Below are positions 1 to 12,029 of a stretch of 64,000 bases of DNA, in pieces (position 1 is the first letter of the stretch; the number at the start of each line of letters is the position of its first letter). The notes below the pieces were generated by a model. It saw only the letters and a program-made list of their open reading frames with translations. It made no database searches and had not been told where the DNA came from. Position numbers and translations under genes: made by a program. Source of the DNA: Dioscorea cayenensis subsp. rotundata (lineage: Eukaryota > Streptophyta > Magnoliopsida > Dioscoreales > Dioscoreaceae); the NCBI RefSeq assembly GCF_009730915.1, contig NC_052481.1, forward strand, positions 4,154,001 through 4,218,000. The letters run 5' to 3'.

Positions 1-407
1 ACAATGAATACATTGGACATATAACCATAATAAACAATTGTTTTTAACCAAATTTAAAGCTAGGACAAATAAAAACTTACAAATCCAAAAACAGAGGTTC
101 ATAGCACCGTAAAGTGCAATGGAATGAGAGAAGATGTCCAAAGTGCAGAGGTCCAATACCACTATAAAAAGATGTTGTTTTTGACTTCTTCCTTGAGCAT
201 ACTAAATGAAACCTAACAAAATAAAAAGTTAAGTTAAGTAGAGATAGAAAACCAAAAAGTGCATATGCTCCTACAATAAGTCTCTTAACATAATATTGCC
301 ATTTATAAAACAAGAAAATCATGTATATATTTATAAATTTAGTTAAAGCATTATAAGAAAATACAAATAACAAAAAAAAAATTGTTTATCAAATTTATAC
401 TTATCAT

Positions 408-2783
408 TCACAATTGTCCACGGCGAGATTTTATATTTTGAAACCGTTGGATGATTGTTTCATTATCAATGTTGTTGAATATATCTATTTCAATATATGT
501 AACCAAACAATCAGTCATCAAGTTATATCCCATATGGTTCCTTAGCTGATTTTCCACAATTTTCATTGCCAAAAATGTCATTTCTACACTTGCAGTTGCA
601 ACAGGTAATATTGAAGCCAATCTAACCAATAGAAACACAAGTGGTAAACAATATTATTCTTTGTCTCCACCAACTTCTCAGCAAGTTGACCAATCTCTTT
701 AATACCCAAAAATTCAGGATTAGAGCACATATCAATAATATAAGTTTCAAGTTGACTGTCAAGCCCCATAACTTTCACAGCTAAAAACTCAAGAGGATAA
801 AAACAAGCAAAGCAAATCAATTTTTTTTTATTAAATGCAGAAAAAGAGCTACCCGGGCTAAGACATGCTGCACAAAGAAGTAACTCCGTGTTAATCACGG
901 AGAAATGATTGTTGAGCTCTTGAAGTTGCCTATCTATAACGACATTGAATAACTCAACCTGATAATGATGCAAATTTGAGACATCAATAGCTTTATGTCG
1001 TGATCTTCCAGGGGGTGCATATTTGTTATTCATGCTAAGAACCAAAATGCTATATTATCCACAAAAAGAAAGGATTTCATGTAATAAAGGATCCCATCCA
1101 TCATCTCTCATCATTTGTAGCCTTTGTTTAGATATTTTAATCAACTCCATAGCATTAACTATGTCTTGATCCTTTCTTTGTAAAGACTTTGACAATTCAT
1201 TTGTAATGCTTAGCACATTTCTCATCAAATGTAAGTTGAATACGAAATCAAAAGATTGAAGCATTTGCAATAAGAATTGTGCTTCCACCTTTTGCTCTGA
1301 ATTTAAACCATTCTCACCAACATTTTCAACACATCAATCACAGAAAGGAACAAAATAATTAAGTTTAATAATGTTCCATAATGCGAGCCCCATCTAGTAT
1401 CACTGGCGCGTTTAAGACTAATTTCTTGGTTTAAACCTTTTCCACTTGCAAGCTCATCATTTTTTAGTGCCTCAGCAACTCTAGCAGCTTGACTTTCTCT
1501 AAGAATATCATACCTCTTACATGAAGCTCCAACAACATTAAGTAAACAACCAACATTCTGAAAAAGTGAAGCAATAGAACCTTCATTGTTTGTAACCACT
1601 ACAAGAGTTAATTGAAGTTGATATGCAACGCAATGAATATAGAAGGCAAACTCATTTTCCTTTAAAATCAAACTTTTCAAACTATTAAATTCACCCCGCA
1701 TATTAGCTCCATCATAACCCTGTCCACACAATCTTGATAAGCTTAATCCGTGATTAGAGAATATAGACTCAATTGCTTCTTTGAGTGACAATGCAGTAGT
1801 GTCAGAGACATGAACAATAGCTAAAAAGCGTTCAACAATATAACCTCTATTATTCATGTAACGCAAAACAAGAGCCATTTGTTACTTATTTGAGACATCA
1901 CGAAATTCATCTACTAAGATTGCAAATAAATCATCTTCTAACTCATTAATAATTGCCTTGGTTGTGTCACTTGCTGCAGCACTTATAATGTCATTTTGAA
2001 TATCATGAGCCATTAATTTTATATTCCTAGGAGCATTCTTCAAAACAATACTATTGATAGTTTCTTTGTGTTTAGCAAGAAAATGCAAGAGTTCAAGAAA
2101 ATTTCCTTGATTGTTTGATTCCTTGGATTGATCATGACTATAAAAAGGTAGCCCTTGTCGCAAAAATAAATCAAAGACAATCTACTGAAGCAGTCAATCT
2201 TGTGCGATATTCACTTCGAGCTTGATCTCCTTGCTTAATCAAAATAGAATGAATTATTTTGATTTTGATTCATCAAGTCTTGACATTTTCTATAAGCTTG
2301 ATTATGGGCACTATTAAGACTATCAATATGAGTTTTCAATCTATCTTTCTTATTCCAATTTGTAAAACCTTCAATGACAAATGAGTCTGCACTTCCTTGC
2401 TTTCTGATATCTGGTTTAAAAAGATAATAATATAAACAAAATGTAACATACTTAGCTATGCTATGCTCTAACCAATTTTCATACTCATCAAACCAACTTG
2501 GATTAAATCGACGCAACACATTTCCAATTCTTGTCTGTGAAAAATTATGATTATGTTGTTGGCAAGGTCCCTTTTGTAATTATGCTCTTCATACTTTATC
2601 TTGATCATTAGTATGATAAGTTGAAATTAAAGGACGAAGTCCTGGATCCACGGGTAGATTTTTTAAATAAACTTTAACATGAGCTTGCTTTGAACATTGT
2701 TGAGTTATTTGAGGCTCATCATTATTTTTAGGAGTTGAACTTGATTCTTCAGCCAATGATTTCCTTTTGAAGTATTTTTCCAT
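408..2783 (-). pseudogene. ZMYM1/TTF-type zinc finger hAT-like transposase, decayed
   Basis: Six consecutive minus-strand open segments (2783-2589, 2519-2235, 2163-1882, 1878-1303, 1288-1055, 1045-408) read as successive parts of one protein of the plant TTF-type zinc finger / zinc finger MYM-type 1 family. It starts MEKYFKRKS, the usual N-terminus. The TTF-like part follows (SADSFVIEGFTNWNKKDRL, 2235-2519), then the DUF4371-like part (DDLFAILVDEFRDVSNK), the RNase H-like core with LCGQGYDGANMRGE and DTRWGSHYGTL, and finally a hAT dimerisation-like C-terminus (ASVEMTFLAMKIVENQLRN, 408-638). Stops and frame changes separate the pieces, so no complete protein can be made. These proteins descend from hAT transposases, and the adjacent hAT terminus at 3799 agrees with that. 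The family is clear; exact domain borders are not. Confidence 0.85.
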
Positions 2784-3616
2784 TCACTAACATTAGAAAA
2801 AATAACAAAAGTTAAATGATAATTAATGTGATTATAGGAAACATTCACAACCTACAATAAAAACAACCTACTCAAAATTCAATGACTAAAGTATTCACAT
2901 TTCAATATTCACAACTATGATAATGACATATAACTGGCCTACTTAATTATGAATACAACAATAAAATTGACAATACTAATTAGTAATTACTTAATTGAAA
3001 TTTGAAAACAAAGGTCTTTCAAACCTGACATTTGTGACACTATTACATAATTTACATTTTTTTCTATGGATAAATATTATAATACATCTCTCTCCAGGAA
3101 ATGCATGCATTGTAAATTTGTAATATTGTATGTTCATCCATTATCCATAGTCCTTAGCCATAATTCATAGAGAAATTGGAATTATAGGATGGAATCATCA
3201 ATCATCAATCATGGAGATTATGGTTTTACCTAGGATTAAGTCTTTGAGATATGGATTGTGGAGAAGCCAGAATTCCCAAAAAAAGAAAAGGACGATGGCC
3301 GATGCTACACTACCAGATTAGGGCGGATCGGGAGCCGACGGATGGTGGTCGGTGCTACACTACCGGTGGTTTGGTGGAGTGATTGGAGTCGTCTCAGTTG
3401 TGGAAAGATTTTAATTTTTAGAACTTGGAGAGTTGGAGTCGGACTTTCGGAGAGATGGCCAAGAATCAAGATGAGGAGAAAAGAGAGGCTGGTCACGCTG
3501 GTGGCTGGAGAGAGATGGAGAATTGGGGATTGGGGAAGGCAATAGACTTTATAATGTATATTATAATATTATGTCATTATAATGTTATTATATACATATA
3601 TATTATATATACTAAT
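2784..3616 (-). other. Leader and upstream region of the hAT element, no gene
   Basis: From 2784 to about 3240 the sequence is AT-rich with no sustained frame. From about 3250 to 3545 it is more GC-rich, and read on the minus strand it is TC-rich with CATCTCTCTCCAGCC-type stretches, as in plant 5' untranslated leaders. Short frames exist on both strands (for example 3258-3545 plus), but they look like low-complexity products of the same GA/TC-rich stretch. I take it as the leader or promoter part of the transposon and see no protein I recognise. Confidence 0.4.
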
Positions 3617-3664
3617 ATCATATTCATATATGCTTTATGCGTAATGTTCTGATTCTCAAAAGTT

Positions 3665-3702
3665 AGGTTGACCCCCACTTTCTAATTTTATGGGGTCAAC
3701 CT
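3665..3702. repeat. Subterminal hairpin of the hAT element
   Basis: AGGTTGACCCC (3665-3675) is exactly complementary to GGGGTCAACCT (3692-3702), with a 16-base loop. It lies about 100 bases inside the terminus at 3799. Subterminal inverted repeats of this kind are common transposase-binding or fold-back features of hAT elements; that role is inferred. Confidence 0.75.
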
Positions 3703-3749
3703 TGCTTTTTTAAAGTAATATATAAATATGTATGAAAGAATTTTAAAAA

Positions 3750-3779
3750 TTTTTGTGGGGTCATCTGACCCCACAAAAA
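3750..3779. repeat. Perfect 14-bp hairpin next to the hAT terminus
   Basis: TTTTTGTGGGGTCA is followed by two bases and then its exact complement TGACCCCACAAAAA. The core TGGGGTCA shares the GGGGTCA word with the hairpin at 3665-3702, so both probably derive from one subterminal motif repeated near the end of the element. Confidence 0.8.
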
Positions 3780-3807
3780 CCTACATAGCTCCGTCCCTGG
3801 TTAAAAA

Positions 3808-3949
3808 TGTTCCGCATATCATGGAGCATATTTCATTGGATTTTAATGCCTACTTCTTGCTTAGTGCTAGGTATAACCATGTTGGTGATCATAGTCAGGT
3901 TCTTGATGTCTTGCTTTTTAAATACTTACAAGATATTGCCCTTTCTATT
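3808..3949 (+). other. Short unassigned open stretch between two transposons
   Basis: The plus strand stays open from the hAT end into the LTR at 3955. The residues (such as MEHISLDFNAYFLLSARYN) do not match a family I can name. The stretch is cut at 3954 by the solo LTR, and the sequence after the LTR (from 5991) does not extend it convincingly. It may be host sequence or an older transposon remnant. Confidence 0.2.
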
Positions 3950-3954
3950 CAAAT

Positions 3955-4445
3955 TGTCATGCCTCGGGACATGACAACCGCCGCGACAACCAACGGAGGG
4001 ATACCACACCACTTGATCCTCAAGTTGCTACAAGACTAACAAAAACCCTGGATTTCCACAGTCATAAACACAAATAACACAAATATAAAATACTCAATGT
4101 ACAGATTATAAAGGTAACACATTGGAAGCAGTAATTTCAACAACTGAATACAAGGTTTCAAAAGTTATAGAAATGTAGAGTTAATGACATAAGTGGATCC
4201 ATCTTCCTTTTACAATGCAACCGTGCACAAAAATAACAAATACCAATTTCTAAATGAAGATAAAAGAATAAATAGTTGCCAAGCACTATGCCCCACTACG
4301 ACGCCACCAACTACTAAAGCTTAGAAGGGAGGGAGAGGGGCTGAGTAACTTTGAAAAGAATATCAAACAGAATATAATAACCATCAACAATCAAGCTTTT
4401 GAATAAAAATATAACTTTGAAAGATATGATAATTTACGTAACATG

Positions 4446-4503
<58 letters not shown>

Positions 4504-5985
4504 AAATCCATAACCATCATAAATGATACATTTGCCTCAAATCAAGGTTTCACTTTCAAAATAACCATCTTCAAGAATAAAACTAGTTCGTAAAACATCA
4601 AACTGTGAAACTCGTCATAAAACTCATTATTTCCAAATATATGAAGGAACATTGCACCAAAAGTTTAACAAAATAATCATGGATCTCAAATAATATACTA
4701 CATCATAATAAGTCGATGAATGGTCTAGAAACCCTTCTAAACTATAGCCATGACTGCGGCTAAGTTTAGAGCCATTAAGGCCCTCATGTCCATGACGTTG
4801 ACCCACCAATTCCATATGGTGACTCCAGAATCCCGATGTATCATCCAATCAGGACTCTATGTGTCACCTGAGATGGATAAGTAAAACCGGGTCTTCCACA
4901 CCACCTCTATAGGCTGGTCCGTGGGGACCTCCTTACTGTAGCAGGCAGGTTACAACCCCATCACCATCAAAACCATCTGTAGGTGTATCAATAATATAAA
5001 TCACAATAACATATCAATTGCTCCATATCCAGGACTATGTTCACATACTAGGAATGAGTATCATTCCACATAAATCAATGTCATGAGCATAATAGGTGCA
5101 TAACTATCATACTTCATTTCAAACTCAATATCTCAACGCGATCTTATACATTTTCACCAAATAATAAGACTTTTGCTCATAATTCAATATTATAAAAATT
5201 CATATCTAACCCGATCAAAGCATCATTTCAATAGTGGTAAAACCAAGGAAAGCTTGCAGTTGAAACCATGAAGATTCATTAGTAATATTCCAAAAAAATT
5301 ATGTAACACAAAACTACACTCACAACTTAGGCAAGAAAGCCTCAAGCGCACTACTCCTCCCCTGGCTCCTTGCCTTGCGACGAGCCTTCACCACCTAATC
5401 AACCAAACATATGCACAAACAAGAACCAAGAATTACACAAAGACCGCAAGATTGAAACCCTAGGTTGTCACACAATGCAACCCTAATGAGGATTCATGGA
5501 TTCAACAAGATTGAAGGAAAACAAGGAAATATAAAGCAATGCAAACACTCCTCTCAAGTTCCAACAACAATAAGCAAGAAGAAGAACAAGGCACCAACTT
5601 AAATTTATATTCATCATTCATTCCATCACAAAGTAGAAAGAAGAGGATGTACTTACCTTTAGATCTTGAAGGACAAGGATGGATCTTCAAGGTTACAACA
5701 ATCTCCTCTCAAGCTTTCAAGCACTAAACATACAAGGAAGAGGGCAAGAGGCACTAAACATACAAGGAAAAGGGCAAGAATCAAGCTTACTACAAACCCT
5801 AGTTCCTCCACTCTCATCCAAACACAACCGAGAAATAAGGAGAGGAAGTAAGAAAGATAGAGGTATTTACCTTGCTAAACTCAAGGTAGAAAGAAGGAAT
5901 GAAGGATGAAGCTTCAATCTGTGGACTCCTTTTTTTCTCACCCGGCCTTTTAATTAGAGTTAGACCGGTTAAAATAAATGGATCA
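3955..5985 (-). mobile_element. Solo LTR of a Ty3/gypsy-type retrotransposon, 2031 bp
   Basis: The segment starts TGTCATGCC and ends GGATCA (TG...CA), and is flanked by the 5-bp direct repeat CAAAT at 3950-3954 and 5986-5990. There is no internal coding region. Its plus-strand start, TGTCATGCC..G, resembles that of the chromovirus LTR at 14924, which is in reverse orientation relative to its gene, so I infer minus orientation here too. Short frames inside it (4399-4593, 4627-4848, 5502-5909) are not genes. It has probably lost its internal part by LTR-LTR recombination. Confidence 0.65.
4450..4500. repeat. (AT)n microsatellite
   Basis: About 25 uninterrupted AT dinucleotides inside the solo LTR. 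Confidence 0.95.
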
Positions 5986-6364
5986 CAAATCAAATTTAAT
6001 TTCTTATGACTTCAAGAGATTATGGGTTCATGACTTCCATTAGAGGCAAGCTCTTAATGTTAATTACCCTGGACATTATCGCAGGAACCTCCGATTAAGA
6101 AATAAATGTGAACAAGGAAACATGTTGTGACAATCAATTTCATTCATTTCAATAAATATGAATTCATGGGCTTCATTGAAAATACAAGAAATTTGAAATC
6201 ATTTTGATTTATGAACTTGTGTCCGAACTGTGTCTCGGACATTTTTACATTTTGAATTTGATTTGTATTTCAAGTTCTGGATCCTCTATGTTGATGAATC
6301 ATAAACTTTATTTTGACTTTCCATAAGCTTCAGCTTTTATGTTTGTGAAACTTCCTTCAAGTCT

Positions 6365-6700
6365 TGACTTGTGAAACTCTTTGGGTCTTTGACTTTTGAT
6401 GTCTTGACACTGTTGAGTCCAATTGTCGATTTATATAGATTTTCAAATATTGACTTGTGAAACTCTTCGGGTCTTCGACTTTTGATATCTTGACATTGCT
6501 GAGTCCAATTGTCGATTCATATGGATTTTCAAATATTGACTTGTGAAACTCTTTAGGTCTTTGACTTTTGATGTCTTAAGACTGCTGAGCTCAATTGTTG
6601 ATTTATATGGATTTTTAAATATTGACTTGTGGAACTCTTTGAGTCTTTGACTTATGATGTCTTGAGACTGCCGAGTCCAATTGTCGATTTATATAGGTTT
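6365..6700. repeat. 86-bp tandem repeat, four copies
   Basis: The word TGACTTGTGAAACTCTT recurs at 6365, 6451, 6537 and 6623 (GTGGAACTC in the last), a constant 86-bp spacing. Each copy holds GGGTCTTTGACTTTTGAT or a variant, and GAGTCCAATTGTCGATT or a variant. Copies differ by point changes and no gaps are needed. The stretch from 5991 to 6364 before it is AT-rich with related TTGACTT words but no gene. Confidence 0.9.
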
Positions 6701-6940
6701 AATTTCAAGTCTTAACTCTTTTTCATATTTTGAGTCTTGACTTGTTACTTTGGCTTTGATTTTAGATATATATTTATCACATTATATATGTGTATATTTG
6801 AACATAGTGGTTGCATGTCTCATCACCATATTACATGCCTCGTCGGCAGTCTTATATGTCTCATTGCCATCTTGAAATATATATCTCGTCGTGTCTTGAA
6901 GTTAAACATATTTAATATTTCGAGCATGCCTCAAAATGAA

Positions 6941-7009
<69 letters not shown>

Positions 7010-8060
7010 TTTTTTTTTAAGTATGAATGTATATATATATATTGGGATGTTTATATATGTGTATATTTATGCTTGTCATATTCATCTCCATGTGCATGGA
7101 TGGGCCCACCTTTTGAAAATTCCCTCTTTAACAAATGATGCCTATATATATATATATATATATATGCATGTATGCCATGCCATTACATGCTTTATCATTT
7201 ATTTTTTTTTTTATTTATTCATTTACATGCATGTCTCTTTCATAGTGGGCCCATTTTATTTATTCATTTATTCATACATGTGAATATGCATGCATGCCTG
7301 GTGCTTCTCATTCTCCTATCATTTGTTCATTTCTATTTCTAGGTATATTCCCCTCGTGGTGGGACCCACTTTAAAATTTTTATTATGAATCAGAACGTGA
7401 TGCATGTTTCCCATTTTCATCTTAATCACGTGTTCACTTGCATGTATATTTTTTATGGTGGGCCCATTCTTTTTGGATTTTCTTTGTTTATATATTGAAT
7501 CATGCACGTATGCATGCATAGAGTCAAATCTCACTTTTCATGGTGATTTCATGATAGCATGATGTGGGTCTCTTGCACAAATGGGATATGAGATTATGCA
7601 AATCATTGGCAACCGTTAATGAGGTTCATCTCACATAAATTATTAATACATGTCGATATATATATATATATATGTATATGTTCAGATCATGCCCCAATAG
7701 AATCCCTATATTTCATTGGAGTAGACTAACATCTTCTTCAAAGAGCTAGGTTGAACTTGCCACTTCGAAAAGTTTTATGAAACTTGGCCAGAAAACTTGG
7801 CATATATGGCTTGCTTGCATACAAATCTCTGAACATAGATGGACATCAACAATTAACCAAAGGTTTAGATTCCAACCAGTTGACGTTCTTCTCCAAATAA
7901 TCCAAGCAATAAATTAACAAGACCCCCATTTCCAGTTAGACCAAATGAATGTTTAACCATAACATCATTGATCCTCGAGATTAACCTCATAATGATCATA
8001 TGGCAATGCATCACAATCCACCAAAGGAAATGGAGGATCATCCAAGGTTTTCTCCTCCTC
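6701..8060. other. Intergenic, AT-rich, microsatellite-laden
   Basis: It holds a (TA)n run at about 6945-7005, shorter TA runs near 7145-7165 and 7660-7670, and many ATGCATG words. Apparent frames at 6737-7283 are TA-repeat translations. At 7957-8060 the minus strand is open, with a protein-like stretch (DDPPFPLVDCDALPYDHYEV) that seems to continue on the far side of the MITE at 8064-8861. It is too short to assign. Confidence 0.5.
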
Positions 8061-8063
8061 TAA

Positions 8064-8861
8064 GGTAGTGTTTGGTGCCCTGGATATCCCAGGATAGGGA
8101 TGGGATATCCAGGGCTACAGCCCTATCCAGGTGTTTGGTTTTCTGGATGGGGCTGGATGGGGATGTCCCCCATCCCTGAAAATGGGATGCCACTCATCCC
8201 ACCATCTCATCCCTTTTTCTCTCTCTTTCTCTCATCCATTTCTATCTCTCTAAATATTTTAAACTAATTAACTTCAACTAAAAAAATTAAATTAAATAAT
8301 AAATAAATATGTTATTCATTAATAATCTATTAAAATAATTTAAACTAAATAAATAAAATATATTTTTATTAATTATTTGTTATTTAAAAAATTAAATACT
8401 TCCTAAAATATTTAAATTTTAAAAATTAAAAATATCATCCATTAATTAAATTAAATTAAATAATTTAAAAATATTTTTTAATGATAATTTGAAAATACAT
8501 TCTTAGTTTTTAACCTCTTGGTTATTCGCTACAGTTTCTAGGTATTCATAATAGTCTTCGTTTATTATGTTATTCATTAATAATCCATTAATAATCCATT
8601 AATAATCCATTAAAAATAATCCATTAAAAAATTTATCTATTAATATCCGTTATTTAAATCAAATACGTACTTAAAAATAAATATCCAAATATTTACAAAT
8701 CGTTATCCCTCTAACCAAACACTAAACAATCTTTATTCATATTCCTTACTATTAAATCCCTCCAACCAAACACTTAAACATGGATATTCCCATCCATGGG
8801 TATTTCATCCATCGATATCTCCCATCCATGGAATATTATATCCCACTATCCAAACACTACC
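8064..8861. mobile_element. PIF/Harbinger-type MITE, 798 bp
   Basis: The perfect 12-bp terminal inverted repeats are GGTAGTGTTTGG and CCAAACACTACC. The 3-bp TAA direct repeats lie at 8061-8063 and 8862-8864. A TWA target duplication and GGnnnTGTTTGG ends are the signature of PIF/Harbinger (Tourist-like) MITEs. Subterminal CATCCATGG/GGATATCCC words form further inverted repeats. The interior is AT-rich with no coding potential, so it depends on an outside transposase. Confidence 0.9.
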
Positions 8862-8929
8862 TAAGAGATGATCAAGAAAATGAGAGGAAAAGAGAGGAAG
8901 AAAAGGCATAAGAGGACCAAAATTCCCTT

Positions 8930-9450
8930 GTTTCATGGCCTAGCAAAGCCTTACATGGGTGTATACACATCTACACGGCTGTGTATCACCCCATATAATT
9001 ACTATAGTAACATGCTACAGTATTTTTGCTTCTACAGTACCACAGCTACAGTGCTACCAATCTGAATTCTAGAGAGTTACACTAGCAAATACGGGGTTAC
9101 ACGATCGTGTAGTTCCCATAAATTTTTCATAGAGTTACATAGGTAGGTACACGCCCAAGTACATGCCCGTATACCTTTCTGACCAATTGCAGAGTTTTCC
9201 AGATAGTTACATGGGCAGGTACACGGTTACAAGGCTGTGTACACGCCCATGTAATTCTCTGTCAGTGTTCTACGTCTTTAGAGGGTTACATGGTTGTCAC
9301 AGTACCACCGCTACAGTGATATGGCTACATTATAATTGCTACAATGCTTTTCCCTAAGAATTCTAGAGAGTTACACGGGCAGGTACATGGCCGTGTTATT
9401 CTCTGGTCAAGCACTCTAAACAAAAATGTAGAAATGACTATTCTACAACC
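8930..9450. repeat. Degenerate repeats built on an ACACGGGCGTGT-like motif and CTACAGT words
   Basis: GAGAGTTACAC-type starts recur near 9072, 9202 and 9372, each followed by versions of GGGCAGGTACACGG and a reverse partner (GTGTACACGCCCATGT). Words such as CTACAGTACCACAGCTACAG alternate between them. The same CACACGCCCGTGT motif occurs at 19340-19460 and 23190-23260 inside retrotransposon-derived sequence, so this is probably part of an old LTR element. No coding frame is convincing. Confidence 0.55.
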
Positions 9451-9959
9451 GTGTACTTCCCAAGCTGAACAAAACACTAAGAAGCACACCCAGAATGGGA
9501 GACAAACTAAAGAAAAGTCCTTAACATCACACAAATGCTCTAGTAGTTTGTTTTAAAGCGGTGCTTTTTTAGTTTGTTTTTTATTTTTGCTCTCATGATC
9601 ATGTATGAAAATCTTGTCATATTTTAATTTATTTTTCCTTCTTTTTCATCTACATTGAACAAGTGGCTATTATTATGTATGGGCATATATATATATATAT
9701 ATTTGGATTTATGGTTAAAACTACACACAAGATTATATGAATACAAATGTATATATATATATATAATCATGTCATGCAAATCTATACCCATATATATATA
9801 TATAGAGTTCATTCTTATATAATTATATTCACATGCATGTCCTGCCAACTGGTGAAGTGTGCCACCTGATGAATATATATTTGCATGCCCACCTACCCAC
9901 CTGCAACTTACATGCATGTTCCCAATTTTTTTTTTTTTTAAGCCATGGGTGATCATAAT
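9451..9959. other. Intergenic, no gene seen
   Basis: AT-rich with short (AT)n runs at about 9688-9702, 9750-9764 and 9789-9804. The minus-strand frame 9624-9956 is a translation of these runs. Confidence 0.6.
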
Positions 9960-10190
9960 ATGATTATATAAGAAATGAGGACAAACTACAATAACACCAA
10001 TAATACAATTATGGCCAGCCTGCTAGCTAGGGACCTCGCCAAGCTAAAGCTCTTGATTTGAAAAGGGTTAAAACAACCACATGAGCTCACTAGCCCATTA
10101 ATTAAAAGTAATAAGTAATTTATCTCCTCCACCATAGCATTTTTTGTGCCATGACTGCGAAGCTCACCAGTGGCGTTTAGTAATCGACAT
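9960..10190 (-). mobile_element. Chromovirus LTR fragment
   Basis: The block TTGATTTGAAAAGGGTTAAAA with CATGAGCTCACTAGCCCA (10054-10098) matches the LTR at 15223-15265, which reads CTGATCTGAAAAGGATTTAAAA and CATGAGCTCACTAGCCCA. Flanking sequence aligns only loosely, so this is an old, truncated copy of the same LTR family. Orientation is inferred from that LTR. Confidence 0.5.
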
Positions 10191-10315
10191 AATCTATGAA
10201 AGCAACATCAATCCATACATAATTTATCAATGCACTTAATATCACTTTTATAAACTACTCTTTATAAACACTGATATTGTTTGTGGCGCCTAACAGAAGA
10301 TGACTCAATCTCATA

Positions 10316-10986
10316 GGGTGCGTTTGATAAGTAAAAAAATGAGGGACAGTACATCACAAGCTCTCTTGTCCCTTGTTTGTTTTGTAAATAGGTTTGGAGT
10401 ACAACACAAGAAATTAGATGAGTACAGCACAAGTTGTTAAAAATTTTGTCCCACCAAAACCACCGTATAACTTTTTAAGTGTGGTACAGTACAATCAAAA
10501 GACAATTTTGCCCCTAGTTAAAATTAAAAATTACAACACCCAACCTTATTAACCCAATAAAAAATTTTGGAAATAAAAAATTATATTTGGTAAAAAATTA
10601 TTAATTATTTTTTATAAATTAAAAAATATATAATTATACCCTAATAATTATATTTTAGAAATTTAAAAAAATATAATTATACTCTAATAATTTTATAAAT
10701 TATAAAAAATTAAGTGATGGCTATCAAAAATGAGAAGAAATTTTAAAATATTTTGTCCTGTTAATTTTTTTTTTCAAAAACAACAAAATATTATACAAAG
10801 GGTATTATAGTAATTTTACAATTTTTAGTACAGTACTTGTGTAAATCAAACAGAAAACAGTACCAAATTTTTTGTGATGTCCATGAAATATCAAACAAAG
10901 AACAATACAAGCATTTGTGCTGTACTTAGGTATTTTTGCTGTGTTGTACTGCTTGTGCTGTACTTATGCGTAAATCAAACGGACTC
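10316..10986. mobile_element. Non-autonomous TIR element (MITE), 671 bp
   Basis: The start GGGTGCGTTTGAT and the end ATCAAACGGACTC are inverted repeats matching at 11 of 13 positions. ATA flanks both sides (10313-10315 and 10987-10989), within a longer CTCATA similarity. Inside the ends, AGTACAGCACAAG-type words are repeated in inverted orientation. A 3-bp duplication suggests PIF/Harbinger, but superfamily is not certain. No coding capacity. Confidence 0.7.
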
Positions 10987-10989
10987 ATA

Positions 10990-11046
10990 GTCATCTATGC
11001 GACTTCTATTCCTGTGTTCACCTATTACACATACAGTGATCATAAT

Positions 11047-11090
<44 letters not shown>

Positions 11091-12024
11091 AAACATGCAT
11101 ACATCATATTGAATAGATGGTCCTCTTTAATGTCCTCTGTATTTTTATTTGCCATTTGTAAAATAACAATTAAATCTATGCCAATTACAACAAGTTTATA
11201 ATATGATAAGCAAAAATATTGCATCAACAATACATTCTATCAGAGATTCAAAAAAGAATTTCATTTTAAATCAACTCTTTGTCTAGAATCAAATCACATA
11301 CCTTTTGAAATGTCACTATACCTATCAAGAACCAAATTTAAAATCTTCACAAAATCTTAATATTAAAAAAAAAATATAAGAATATGCTTTATTTATTGTT
11401 TTATTTACTAGCAAACGTGTAAAAATCTCAATTTGAAGGGTATATATATATGGGAAAGACAAGAAAATGAAAGATTGATTCGCATCAATTTGATAATAAA
11501 ACTATACATGATGGGGGTTTCATGCAAATGTGTGTTCATTAATACCACATAACAAATTATTATTTTCTTAATCAATTACATAACTAATTATTATTATTTT
11601 TAATTGTAGGGTCCATGCGTCAATTGTGAAGTCTTGTATTGGTTAGCTATATAAAATGATAATAAAATAGCTAAGTACTTATTTTAATATTTAATCCTCC
11701 CTAGTTGAACATAGACATCTAGATCAAAACATAGTTTAGAGTTAATCATTTTTATCATATCAAGCCTAAACTTCTTATGAAGTTTGTGTATGAGGTTGTA
11801 CGTGACTCAACTTCATCATTTTGTATTTAATTTATAATTATATAGTATAATTATTTCCCTTGTAAAGCTTTTTCAAAAATTAATTCAAATAATTTAAGGC
11901 ATGCAACTTGATTGGGGTTCGTAATATCAAAACTTAAAAAATAATAAATTACCAAACCACTTGAAAGCAATTTTTAAGCGTAGAGATAAGATCTTATCTG
12001 CCATTGTTATCAACTTATTAAGCG
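10990..12024. other. Intergenic, no gene seen
   Basis: AT-rich DNA with an (AT)n run at about 11049-11084. No frame or repeat that I can support. Confidence 0.6.
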
Positions 12025-12029
12025 ACAAG

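Larger units (their letters stand above)
1..3799 (-). mobile_element. hAT-type DNA transposon, right part, continuing past the left edge
   Basis: Read on the minus strand, position 3799 begins CAGGGACGGAG, a typical hAT-like terminus. Two perfect or near-perfect hairpins follow within 140 bases, then a TC-rich leader and a broken hAT-type transposase on the same strand. No matching terminus is visible at the low-coordinate end, so the element probably continues beyond position 1. The 8 bases just outside the visible terminus (GTTAAAAA, 3800-3807) would be the target-site duplication, but the other copy is not in the window. Assignment to hAT rests on the transposase and the terminus together. 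Confidence 0.7.

Noticed and set aside
3258-3652. Overlapping plus-strand frames rich in Arg and Trp
   Set aside because: They lie on the complement of a TC-rich leader of the minus-strand transposon, both strands are open, and no family is recognisable.
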